Assembly: GCF_011927785.1 (NCBI RefSeq)
Contig: NZ_JAATJK010000001.1
Coordinates: 5,551,001 to 5,615,000, forward strand
From: Micromonospora profundi
Lineage (GTDB): Bacteria; Actinomycetota; Actinomycetes; Mycobacteriales; Micromonosporaceae
DNA length: 64,000 bases
Reading direction: 5' to 3'
Each line of letters opens with the position of its first letter. Positions within the stretch are counted from its first letter, which is position 1. Below, one piece after another: positions 35,223 through 42,996 of this stretch. The notes beneath the pieces were generated by a model, which was given only the letters and a program-made list of their open reading frames with translations, ran no database searches and had not been told where the DNA came from. Both the position numbers and the translations under genes were made by a program.

Positions 35223-35720
35223 GTGTTCTCATCGACCCGCAGCGACGGCCACCTGATCAGCACCGATCCCGCTCGGCTCGACCTGGATCTGGTCCATCGC
35301 TGGTTGTCCACCGACGCGTACTGGGCGCTGGGCCGGGACCGGGAGACTGTCGTGCGGGCGTTCGCCGGGTCGTTGCCGTTCGGTGTCTACCGGCCCGAGG
35401 ACGGCCGTCAGGTCGCTGTGGCCCGGGTGGTGACCGACGGCGCCACCTTCGCCTGGCTCTGCGACGTGTACGTCGACCGCGCCGCCCGAGGTATCGGGCT
35501 CGGCGGCTGGCTGGCCGAAGCGGTCCGCGACCACCTGGCGGACCTGGGCGTACGCCGGATCCTGCTGGCCACGAACGACGCGCACCAGGTGTACGCGCGG
35601 GTGGGCTTCACGCCGCTGGACAACCCAGAGCGGTGGATGAACCTCGACCGGCGGCCACCCGTGACCCCGCTCACCGGAAAGGAACAAAGCAGCGAATCAC
35701 CCCTTACGGTGGAGCCGTGA
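35223..35720 (+). CDS. GNAT-family N-acetyltransferase
   Basis: This 165-residue protein has the GNAT fold. LCDVYVDRAARGIGLGGWLA contains the acetyl-CoA-binding RGxGxG-type motif A (RGIGLGG), and ILLATNDAHQVYARVGFTPL is motif B. The start is GTG 35223. The substrate is unknown. The final residues run over the start of the RarD gene: the TGA overlaps the GTG by 4 bp (GTGA), so the two genes are translationally coupled. Confidence 0.88.
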   Translation: MFSSTRSDGHLISTDPARLDLDLVHRWLSTDAYWALGRDRETVVRAFAGSLPFGVYRPEDGRQVAVARVVTDGATFAWLCDVYVDRAARGIGLGGWLAEAVRDHLADLGVRRILLATNDAHQVYARVGFTPLDNPERWMNLDRRPPVTPLTGKEQSSESPLTVEP

Positions 35721-36640
35721 CGCCTCTCCGCCTGGGATATCTCTACGGCTTCGGCGCGTACCTGATGTGGGGCTTCTTTCCGCTCTACCTCAAGCTGCTG
35801 CAACCCGCCGGCCCGATGGAGATCCTCGCCCACCGGATCGTCTGGTCGGTGGTCTTCGTGGCTCTGCTGCTGGGCGCGCTGCGCAACGTCGGCTTCCTGC
35901 GGGCGCTGCTGCGCCGGCCGTGGGCGATGGCCGGGATCGTGGCCGCTGCCGCGTTGATCGCTGTCAACTGGGGCACCTACATCTACGGGGTCAACTCCGG
36001 TCGGGTGGTGGAGACAGCGCTCGGCTACTTCATCAACCCGCTCGTGGTGGTGCTGCTCGGGGTCACTGTGCTGCGGGAGCGGCTGCGCCCGCTGCAGTGG
36101 GTGGCGTTGGGCATCAGTGGGTCGGCGGTCGCCGTGCTCACAGTGGACTACGGCCACCTGCCCTGGCTGTCCCTGACGCTTGCCTTCAGCTTCGCCGGCT
36201 ACGGCCTGGTCAAGAAGCGGCTCGGGCTGCCCGCCGCCGAGGGGCTCTTCGTCGAGTCGGCGGTGCTGGCGCTGCCCGCGCTGGGCTACCTGGCCTGGCT
36301 GACCCGGCGCGCCGAGCTGACCTTCGGCCACGTCTCGGCCGGGCACACCGCCCTGCTGGTGCTGGCGGGCGCTGCCACCGCGATCCCGCTGCTGCTCTTC
36401 GCGGGCGCCGCCAACCGGCTGCCGTTGACCGGCCTCGGCATGATCCAGTATCTGGCGCCGATCCTCCAGCTCGCCTGCGGCGTGCTGATCTTCAACGAAC
36501 CGATGCCACCGGCCCGCCTCGCCGGGTTCGCGCTGGTCTGGGTCGCCCTCGTCGTCTTCACCGCCGACGCCGTCCGGCACGCCCGCCGTAATCGGGCACG
36601 CACGCGTGTCGCCGCCGAGGTTCCCGTCGTCGCTGCCTGA
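35717..36640 (+). CDS. rarD: RarD-type EamA transporter
   Basis: This 307-residue protein belongs to the RarD branch of the drug/metabolite transporter superfamily, with about ten membrane helices. MWGFFPLYLKLLQPAGPMEI, then HRIVWSVVFV, and WGTYIYGVNSGRVVETALGY are RarD signatures. The second half ends with MIQYLAPILQLACGVLIFNE. E. coli RarD relates to chloramphenicol resistance; the natural substrate is not known. I chose GTG 35717 because GGTGGAG precedes it and it overlaps the GNAT stop. Together with the GNAT gene it forms a two-gene operon. Confidence 0.9.
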   Translation: MTPLRLGYLYGFGAYLMWGFFPLYLKLLQPAGPMEILAHRIVWSVVFVALLLGALRNVGFLRALLRRPWAMAGIVAAAALIAVNWGTYIYGVNSGRVVETALGYFINPLVVVLLGVTVLRERLRPLQWVALGISGSAVAVLTVDYGHLPWLSLTLAFSFAGYGLVKKRLGLPAAEGLFVESAVLALPALGYLAWLTRRAELTFGHVSAGHTALLVLAGAATAIPLLLFAGAANRLPLTGLGMIQYLAPILQLACGVLIFNEPMPPARLAGFALVWVALVVFTADAVRHARRNRARTRVAAEVPVVAA

Positions 36641-36649
36641 CCTGCCTGC

Positions 36650-37369
36650 TCAGGGGACCAGGTAGGTCAGCAGGGGCGTCCCGTCGGCCCGCTGCAGCTC
36701 GACGCTCACCAGTTCGGCGTCGGTGAACCGGGTCATGCCTGTGAACCGCAGGTCGTCGCCCGGGGCGGCGAGCCACGAGCCGATCTGCTCGCTGGCGCCG
36801 TTCGGGCCGCGCGCCACCAACCGGAACGGGTACGCCTTGCCGTAACTGGTCCGCGCGTCGTAGCCGCAGTGCATTGTCACCACGGTGCCCCACTTGGTGC
36901 CGCTGAGCCCGATCTCGGCGTGCACCGGCCCGGTCGACGCCACCGGCCGCATGGCGACCATCGACGCCTGCGGACCGGGGCGGGTGGCCTGCGCTTCGGG
37001 GACGCTGGGCGGAGCCTCCTGGCGGGGCAGCACGGCTGCCGTGCCGACTCCGACCACAAGGGCCAGCGCGGCGGCGGCCAGCGCCGTCAGCGCGTACCTG
37101 CGGCGCGTCGCGGACCGCTCGCGGCGTCGACGGTTCCGTGCCTCCTCCAGCAACGCGGGCACCCGGGGCGGTGCCGGCGGCGGCAGGAACTGCTCCAGAC
37201 CCGCCGGGTCGAGCCGCCCGAGCAACCCGGGCAGCACGGCGATCTCGGCGACCGCGTCCCGGCAGGAGGCGCACCCGCCGAGGTGCCGCTCGTACGCCGC
37301 CCGCTCGGCGGGAGCCAGGGCGCCCAGCACGTACGCGCCGTCGTCGTGCGCGAACTCGCACCGTGTCAT
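36650..37369 (-). CDS. Anti-sigma factor with zinc-finger (ZAS) domain
   Basis: This 239-residue membrane protein is the regulator of the ECF sigma factor encoded just upstream. The cytoplasmic ZAS motif is HLGGCASC (His29, Cys33, Cys36), with GAYVLGALAPAERAAYE before it. A membrane helix (LTALAAAALALVVGVGTAAV) follows near residue 100, and an outer domain of about 110 residues is typical of anti-sigma C-termini (DUF2393- or RskA-like: VHAEIGLSGTKWG, then PLLTYLVP at the end). ATG 37369 overlaps the sigma stop by 4 bp. Together the pair should respond to an envelope or redox signal. Confidence 0.92.
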   Translation of the reverse strand: MTRCEFAHDDGAYVLGALAPAERAAYERHLGGCASCRDAVAEIAVLPGLLGRLDPAGLEQFLPPPAPPRVPALLEEARNRRRRERSATRRRYALTALAAAALALVVGVGTAAVLPRQEAPPSVPEAQATRPGPQASMVAMRPVASTGPVHAEIGLSGTKWGTVVTMHCGYDARTSYGKAYPFRLVARGPNGASEQIGSWLAAPGDDLRFTGMTRFTDAELVSVELQRADGTPLLTYLVP

Positions 37370-37881
37370 CCCGTCACCCCCATCTCGGCCAGGACCAACC
37401 GTAGTGAGCGCAGCGCGTAGTGGGTGCGCGACTTCACGGTGCCCGGTGGCACCCCCAACCGGGACGCCGCCTCGGCCACCGACCGCCCCTGATAGAAGCA
37501 CTCGACGAGCACCTCGCGGTGGGTCGGGGTGAGCCGGTTCAACGCCTCGGCGACAGTCCATGCCTCCACCGCACGCTCGGCCTCGTCGACGGCGTCCGGC
37601 GGCTCGGGCAGTTCGTCGGTGAACACCTCACCGACCCGTGTGGACCGTCGCCGCCAGGCGTCGATGGCCAGGTTGCGGGCGGTCGTGAACAGCCAGGCGC
37701 GTACGGAGCCGCGTCGCGGGTCGAGGGACTCGGGATGCCGCCAGGCCCGCAGCAGCGTCTCCTGCACCAGGTCCTCGGCCCGCTGTCGGTCGCCGTTGAC
37801 GAGCCGCAGGGCGTGCGCGTACAGCGCCTCCGCGTGCTCGTCGTGCAGCGCCCGGAGCAGTTGGGCGTCGTGGTCGCTGAT
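37366..37881 (-). CDS. ECF sigma factor, apparently starting with ATC
   Basis: This 171-residue protein is a SigK/SigL-type ECF sigma factor. Region 2 starts near DAQLLRALHDEHAEALY and has RAEDLVQETLLRAWR; region 4 ends with GRSVAEAASRLGVPPGTVKS. In this frame no ATG, GTG, TTG or CTG occurs between an upstream in-frame TGA and the start of region 2. The codon after GAGGAGACCGCC is ATC at 37881, with AGGAG correctly spaced. So either translation starts at AUC or the base is a sequencing error for ATG. The nearest GTG (37767) would remove most of region 2. A SigL-like promoter lies upstream, so autoregulation is likely. Confidence 0.8.
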   Translation of the reverse strand: MSDHDAQLLRALHDEHAEALYAHALRLVNGDRQRAEDLVQETLLRAWRHPESLDPRRGSVRAWLFTTARNLAIDAWRRRSTRVGEVFTDELPEPPDAVDEAERAVEAWTVAEALNRLTPTHREVLVECFYQGRSVAEAASRLGVPPGTVKSRTHYALRSLRLVLAEMGVTG

Positions 37882-37930
37882 GGCGGTCTCCTCACTTCCG
37901 GCGCGGGGTCCGGCGGTGCGTCCGCTCGGG

Positions 37931-37958
37931 TATACGTGCCGTCACGCCGATCGGTTCA
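37931..37958 (-). promoter_or_regulatory. SigL-type ECF promoter of the sigma operon
   Basis: On the minus strand TGAACC (37958-37953), 16 bases, then CGTATA (37936-37931) match the TGAACC-N16-CGT pattern described for mycobacterial SigL. The predicted transcript would begin near 37924, about 43 nt before the ATC. Its position suggests that the sigma factor drives its own operon. Confidence 0.6.
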
Positions 37959-38064
37959 GCCCGAGGTCAGACGGCCCGCGCCGTAGAGGTGTTCATGTCC
38001 GGTTCATGCGTAGCCCGGTGGGCAGCTGACGTTGCTCCGGCGGTCCGGCGTTGGACCGCCCGAA

Positions 38065-38097
38065 AGGGGCCCTCTGCCAGCCGGGCAGGGGGCCCCT
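38065..38097 (-). terminator. Terminator of the IclR gene
   Basis: Arms AGGGGCCCTCTGCC (38065-38078) and GGCAGGGGGCCCCT (38084-38097) pair over 14 bp with one G-U pair around a 5-nt loop. It begins 16 bp after the IclR-family stop. Confidence 0.85.
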
Positions 38098-38112
38098 CGG
38101 CCGTCGGGTGGG

Positions 38113-38901
38113 TCAGTGGTCGGCGGCGATGCTGTCGGCCACGGCGCGGGCCACAGTGAGCAGCTTGGCGCGTACGACCCGGGCGGAGGTCATCATCTCG
38201 CTCGCCGGGAGGGCACAGGCGAGCACGACACGGCGTTCCATGTCCTTGTCCGGCGCGACGAGCACCGCCGCGCAGGCCACCCCCTGACGGAACTGCCCCA
38301 GCTCCAACTGCATGCCGCGTCGGTCACCGGCTGCCAGGTCGGCCTCGAACGTCTCCGTGGTGGTGAGCGTGGCGGTGGTGAACGGGCGCATGCCGTATTC
38401 ACGCAGGTAGCGGAACCGCTGCTCGGCGGTCAGTGTGGCGAGCAGGCACTTGCCGAGCGCTGTAGCGTGCGCCCCCTCGTCGAACCCGGGGACCAGGTCC
38501 TCCAGGTAGGGCGAACGGTGGCCCTCGGCCATGGCCGTGAGGGCGACCTGGCCGCCGACGAACCGGCCCAGGTAGTGGCTGTAGCCGGTTTCCACTGCTG
38601 CCCGCCGCAACGTCTCACCCACGGCGGGCGGGCCCCGGAACGCTGTCACCAGCTCCCGGTACCGGTCGGCGACCTCCAGACCCACGATGTACGTGCCGTC
38701 CTCCCGACGGATCACGTAGCCCTCGTAGGCAAGGGTGCGGACCAGGTGGTAGGTCGTGGCCACTGTCAGCTCGCACCGTCGGGCGATCTGCTTGACTGTC
38801 AGGCCCTTCGGGGCGCGACCGACCGACTCCAGAACCCGCAGTGCGCGCGACACACTGCGGATCAGGTCCGAAGGTTCTGCCAAGGGGTCGCGCACAACCA
38901 C
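38113..38901 (-). CDS. IclR-family transcriptional regulator
   Basis: This 262-residue regulator has an N-terminal winged-helix domain (IRSVSRALRVLESVG, then LTVKQIARRCELTVATTYHLVRTL, about residues 15-75) and a C-terminal effector domain (about 90-255) with GHRSPYLEDLVPGFDEGAHATALGK, the usual signature block. The start GTG 38901 is preceded by GGCGGAGG on the minus strand. It is divergent from an MFS transporter gene with a 147-bp spacer, which suggests that it controls that gene. The effector is unknown. Confidence 0.92.
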   Translation of the reverse strand: MVVRDPLAEPSDLIRSVSRALRVLESVGRAPKGLTVKQIARRCELTVATTYHLVRTLAYEGYVIRREDGTYIVGLEVADRYRELVTAFRGPPAVGETLRRAAVETGYSHYLGRFVGGQVALTAMAEGHRSPYLEDLVPGFDEGAHATALGKCLLATLTAEQRFRYLREYGMRPFTTATLTTTETFEADLAAGDRRGMQLELGQFRQGVACAAVLVAPDKDMERRVVLACALPASEMMTSARVVRAKLLTVARAVADSIAADH

Positions 38902-39048
38902 CTCCGCCGCCGGGGACTTACACCATATGAAAAACAGAGCTGGTGCGAAATGCCTGTTCGGGTCGAGGATGCCAGATCACCATCCACGGTTCGTGCGTCA
39001 GCGGTCACCGAGAGTCGCCTGACATGACTCGCGTAGGTTAGCCGGACG

Positions 39049-40242
39049 ATGACCAACACGCCTCTCAGCTCCGCTCCGGACGTCGCCCGTACCCGCCCGA
39101 TCCGGGCCAGCGCCGGTGCCGTCGCCACCACAGTGGCCTGCGTACTGCCCGTCTTCCTGCTCGGCGGCCTTGCCGTGCAGATGGCCGCGGACCTCGACTT
39201 CTCCCCGGCCGGCCTTGGCCTTGCGGTGGCCGTCTACTTCGGGGTCAGCGCGCTGGCCTCGGTCCCCTCCGGCCGCCTCGTCGAGCGGTACGGTCCGGCC
39301 CTGGTGGCCCGCTGCGGCATCGTGCTGGCGGCGGCGTCGATGCTTGCCATCGCGGCGCTCGCCAGGTCGTACCCGGTGCTGCTCGGGCTGCTGGCGCTCA
39401 GCGCCGCCGCCAACGCCCTCGGGCAACTGTCGAGCAACGCAGCGCTTGCCGAGCACGTGCCACCGGGCCGGCAGGGGTTGTCGTTCGGTGTCAAGCAGGC
39501 GGCCATTCCGGTCTCCACCCTGTTGGCGGGTGCGGCGGTGCCCACCATCGCGCTCACGGCCGGCTGGCGCTGGGCGTTCGTGGTCGCCGCCGTCGCGGCC
39601 CTGACGACGCTGCCCGCCGTACCCCAGCAGGTGTCGGGTCGGGCTCGGCGGGCCTCTGCCGCCCGCGCCAGCGGCGCCACGGCGGCGCTCGTGGTGATCG
39701 GCGCGGCGGCGACGTTGGCGGCGGCGGCCGCCAACGGGCTCGGCACGTTCCTGGTGGACTCCTCCGCCGCACGGGGCCTCTCACCGGGCCTCGCGGGCCT
39801 CACCCTCACCCTGGGCAGCGCGGTCTGCGTGGCGGCCCGCGTGGGCGCCGGTTGGCTGGCCGACCGCCGCGCCAGCGGCCACATCGCGGTCATCGCCGGG
39901 ATGCTCGTGGTCGGGGCATGCGGGATCGGGCTGCTCGCGCTGGCCGGCACGGTGCCACTCGTCGTGGGCGTGGTGCTCGGCTTCGGCCTGGGGTGGGCCT
40001 GGCCCGGACTGATGAACTTCGCGGTGGTCCAGCTGCACCCGCAGGCACCGGCCGCCGCCACGTCGATCACCCAGACCGGGGTGTACGCGGGCGGCTGCCT
40101 CGGCCCGCTGACCCTCGGCCCGTTGGCCGCGCACCTCGGCTACCCGACGATGTGGGCGACAGCGGCGGTGTCCATGCTGCTCGCCGCCGCCCTCATGCTC
40201 ACAGGCAGCCGCCTGCTGCTCCGTCCAGGCCAGCCCGCATAG
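39049..40242 (+). CDS. MFS transporter
   Basis: This 397-residue protein is a twelve-helix major facilitator. VFLLGGLAVQMAADLDFSPA opens the first helix pair, and VPSGRLVERYGPALVARCG contains the loop 2-3 MFS motif (GxLxxRxG-like). LGQLSSNAALAEHVPPGRQG and SFGVKQAAIPVSTLLAGAAV are typical of the sugar-acid/aromatic or cyanate-type transporters. The substrate is not clear. It is divergently transcribed from the IclR-family regulator, the usual arrangement for catabolic transporter control, so it is probably regulated by it. Confidence 0.9.
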   Translation: MTNTPLSSAPDVARTRPIRASAGAVATTVACVLPVFLLGGLAVQMAADLDFSPAGLGLAVAVYFGVSALASVPSGRLVERYGPALVARCGIVLAAASMLAIAALARSYPVLLGLLALSAAANALGQLSSNAALAEHVPPGRQGLSFGVKQAAIPVSTLLAGAAVPTIALTAGWRWAFVVAAVAALTTLPAVPQQVSGRARRASAARASGATAALVVIGAAATLAAAAANGLGTFLVDSSAARGLSPGLAGLTLTLGSAVCVAARVGAGWLADRRASGHIAVIAGMLVVGACGIGLLALAGTVPLVVGVVLGFGLGWAWPGLMNFAVVQLHPQAPAAATSITQTGVYAGGCLGPLTLGPLAAHLGYPTMWATAAVSMLLAAALMLTGSRLLLRPGQPA

Positions 40243-40266
40243 GGCCGGCGCCCAGCGGCGTACGGG

Positions 40267-41352
40267 TCAGCTGGTGCGGTCGGCGATGTAGTCGCAGAGC
40301 GACTCCAGCGCCTGACGCGACGGGGTCTCGGGAAGCGGTGCCAGTTGGGCGCGGGCGTCCTCGGCGTAGCTCCGCACGGTCTCGCGCGCCCGCTTCAGCG
40401 CCGGGCTCTCCCGCAGCAGCCCCAGAGCCTCGGCATGCAGCGCGTCGTCGACGAGCGGGCCGGTCGCCAGGATCTCCCGCAGTCGCACCGAGGACGCGTC
40501 GGAGTCGTCAGCCGCGCAGGCGTAGAGCACCGGCAGCGTCGGGACACCCTCGCGCAGGTCGGTGCCGGGCGTCTTGCCCGACTGCACCGACTCGGAGGCG
40601 ATGTCCAGCAGGTCGTCGGAAAGCTGGAAGGCGACGCCGATCGTCTCGCCGTACCCGGCCAGGGCCTCGACGTGCTCGCTGGGGGCGCCACCGAACATGC
40701 CGCCGAAGCGGGCCGACGTGGCGATCAGGGAGCCGGTCTTCTCGGCGATCACACTCAGGTAGTGCGCCACGGGATCGTCACCGGGACGCGGGCCCACGGT
40801 CTCCGCGATCTGGCCGTGCACCAGGCGGGCGAACGTACGCGCCTGCAACCGGACCGCCTCGGGGCCCAAATCGGCCGCGATGTCCGCGGCACGGGCGAAG
40901 AGGTAGTCACCGACCAGGATGGCGACCGAGTTGGTCCAGCGGGAGTTCGCGCTCGGCGCACCCCGACGCACGGCAGCCTCGTCCATCACGTCGTCGTGGT
41001 AGAGCGTGGCCAGGTGGGTGAGCTCCATCACCACGGCCGCCGGAACGACCTGCGGGGCGTTGGGATCGCCGAACTGGGCGCCCAGCGCCACCAGCAGCGG
41101 CCGGAAGCGCTTCCCGCCGGCCTCGACGAGATGCCGGGCTGCCTCGGTCACGAACGGGTCGGCGCTTGCCACACTGGCCCGCAGCTCGACCTCGACCTGG
41201 TCCAGCAGGCCCAGCACGGACGCCTCGACGCGGGAATCGGCGAGATGGAGGCCGAGCGCGCCGAACTGACTCGTGCTCGCCCGACCCCGGCGACCGCCGG
41301 AGCCGGTGGCACCTGAACGCTCGCCAGCCGGAATCACCACGCTATCAACCAT
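40267..41352 (-). CDS. Polyprenyl diphosphate synthase
   Basis: This 361-residue enzyme extends isoprenoid chains, probably to the menaquinone side-chain length (hepta- or octaprenyl-type). It has both Asp-rich motifs: HDDVMDEA (residues 119-126) and QLSDDLLDI (residues 243-251). GGKRFRPLLVALGAQ and RWTNSVAILVGDYLFARA are conserved family blocks. I chose ATG 41352 because it gives a typical length; earlier in-frame starts lack ribosome support. The gene lies just past the terminator of the nuo operon and on the same strand, as grcC1-like genes do near nuo and menaquinone genes in actinobacteria. Product chain length cannot be read by eye. Confidence 0.9.
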   Translation of the reverse strand: MVDSVVIPAGERSGATGSGGRRGRASTSQFGALGLHLADSRVEASVLGLLDQVEVELRASVASADPFVTEAARHLVEAGGKRFRPLLVALGAQFGDPNAPQVVPAAVVMELTHLATLYHDDVMDEAAVRRGAPSANSRWTNSVAILVGDYLFARAADIAADLGPEAVRLQARTFARLVHGQIAETVGPRPGDDPVAHYLSVIAEKTGSLIATSARFGGMFGGAPSEHVEALAGYGETIGVAFQLSDDLLDIASESVQSGKTPGTDLREGVPTLPVLYACAADDSDASSVRLREILATGPLVDDALHAEALGLLRESPALKRARETVRSYAEDARAQLAPLPETPSRQALESLCDYIADRTS

Positions 41353-41390
41353 GCCACATGCGTTCGACCTGCTCCGGGTCGGGGATACGA

Positions 41391-41427
41391 CCGGGGGCCG
41401 ACACGCCATGAGCGTGTCGGCCCCCGG
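41391..41427 (-). terminator. nuo operon terminator
   Basis: A perfect 16-bp inverted repeat (CCGGGGGCCGACACGC at 41391-41406 and its complement at 41412-41427) closes a 5-nt loop. It begins 16 bp after the nuoN stop and 38 bp before the polyprenyl synthase start. Confidence 0.92.
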
Positions 41428-41442
41428 TGACCGAGGTTGACC

Positions 41443-42996
41443 TCAGCGAACGAATTCGGCGGCCCCGTTGGCGAGGTCCAGCAGCGGCGCCGGGGCGATT
41501 CCCAGCGCCAGGGTCGCCAGCACGCCGATCATCAGCGCGGCGGAGGTGAGCCCGCCGGGCACTGTGACCGTCGGGGTGGACTCGCCCGGCTCGGACAGCC
41601 ACATCATCACCACGACCCGCAGGTACGGGAACGCCAACACCATGCTTGTCAGCACACCCGCGATCACCAGCCAGGCGTGACCGCTGTCCAGCGCCGGTCC
41701 GAAGACCGCGAACTTGCTTGTGAAGCCGCTGGTCAGCGGAATACCGGCGAAGGCCAGCAGGATGAACGTGAACAGCCCGGCGTAGAACGGGGAACGCCGT
41801 CCCAGCCCGGCCCAGCGGGACAGGTGGGTCGCCTCCCCGTCGGCGTCGCGGACAAGGGTCACGACCGCGAACGCGGCGAGCACCGAGAAGCCGTACGCCA
41901 CAAGGTAGAACATCGTGCCGGAGAGCCCGTCGCGGCTCGGCGCGAGCACCCCGACCAGCAGGTAACCGGCGTTGGCGATCGACGAGTACGCGAGCAGCCG
42001 CTTGATGTCGGTCTGGGTGACCGCGAGCACCGCGCCGACGAGCATCGTCAGCACCGCCACCGCGCCGAGCACCGGGGTGAAGTCCCAGCCGGCACCGGCG
42101 AACGCCACGTGGAAGACCCGCAGCAGCGCGCCGAACGCGGCGACCTTGGTACAGGCCGCCATGAAGCCGGTGACCGGCGTCGGAGCGCCCTGGTAGACGT
42201 CCGGCGTCCACACGTGGAACGGGGCGGCAGCGGCCTTGAAGAGCAGGCCGATGGACAGCAGCGCCATACCGGCGAAGAGCAGGACCGGGCTGGCCGGCGA
42301 CTCGGTCACCGCCGCGTTGATGGTGGCGAAGTCGACCCCCGCCTCCCGGCCGGGGATGCCGGAGGTGAAGCCGTAGATCAGCGCCACGCCGAACAGGAAG
42401 AACGCCGAGGCGTACGCGCCGAGCAGGAAGTACTTCATCGCCGCCTCCTGGCTCAGCAGACGCCGGCGACGGGCCAGCGCGCAGAGCAGGTACAGCGGCA
42501 GCGAGAAGACCTCGAGCGCGATGAACATGGTCAGCAGGTCGTTCGCCGCCACGAAGATCAGCATGCCGCCGATCGCGAACGAGACGAGCGGGTACACCTC
42601 GGTGAGCCCGTTGCGACCCTCGGCCTGCCGCCGGTCGTCGGCCGACTCGGCGGTCACCGCGGCCTGCGCCACGAAGGCGCTGCCCCGCTCCACCGAACGG
42701 TCACCGATCAGCAGCAACGCCATCGCGGCGAGCACCAGGATCGCGCCCTGGAGGAAGAGCGTCGGCCCGTCCACAGCGATGGCCTGACCGGCTGTGATGA
42801 GCCGGTCGTCGGCGTTGAGCACCACCATGGTCAGCGCGGCGAGGATGGCCAGCAGCGCCAGGGTCAGCTGCACGATGTGCCGCCGACGCCGGGGCACGAA
42901 CGCCTCGACCAGCACACCGAGCAACGCGGTGCCCAGCATGATCAGAATCGGGGCGAGCGCCGCATAGTCGAGCGACGGCAGTTTCAATTCGGTCAC
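41443..42996 (-). CDS. nuoN: NADH-quinone oxidoreductase subunit N
   Basis: This 517-residue antiporter-like membrane subunit is the last gene of the nuo operon. It contains the Proton_antipo_M pattern with MAACTKVAAFGALLRVFHVA and LLAYSSIANAGYLLVGVLA. Lys and Glu residues in the core helices (for example FKAAAAPFHVWTPDVYQGA) mark the proton channel. About 14 membrane helices are visible. Its ATG overlaps the nuoM stop by 4 bp. It is part of proton pumping in complex I. Confidence 0.96.
   Translation of the reverse strand: MTELKLPSLDYAALAPILIMLGTALLGVLVEAFVPRRRRHIVQLTLALLAILAALTMVVLNADDRLITAGQAIAVDGPTLFLQGAILVLAAMALLLIGDRSVERGSAFVAQAAVTAESADDRRQAEGRNGLTEVYPLVSFAIGGMLIFVAANDLLTMFIALEVFSLPLYLLCALARRRRLLSQEAAMKYFLLGAYASAFFLFGVALIYGFTSGIPGREAGVDFATINAAVTESPASPVLLFAGMALLSIGLLFKAAAAPFHVWTPDVYQGAPTPVTGFMAACTKVAAFGALLRVFHVAFAGAGWDFTPVLGAVAVLTMLVGAVLAVTQTDIKRLLAYSSIANAGYLLVGVLAPSRDGLSGTMFYLVAYGFSVLAAFAVVTLVRDADGEATHLSRWAGLGRRSPFYAGLFTFILLAFAGIPLTSGFTSKFAVFGPALDSGHAWLVIAGVLTSMVLAFPYLRVVVMMWLSEPGESTPTVTVPGGLTSAALMIGVLATLALGIAPAPLLDLANGAAEFVR

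Noticed and set aside
37539..37895. Protein starting at GTG 37895 as the sigma gene start
   Set aside because: That GTG is in another frame from sigma regions 2 and 4; its product is Arg/Pro/Thr-rich without domain character.
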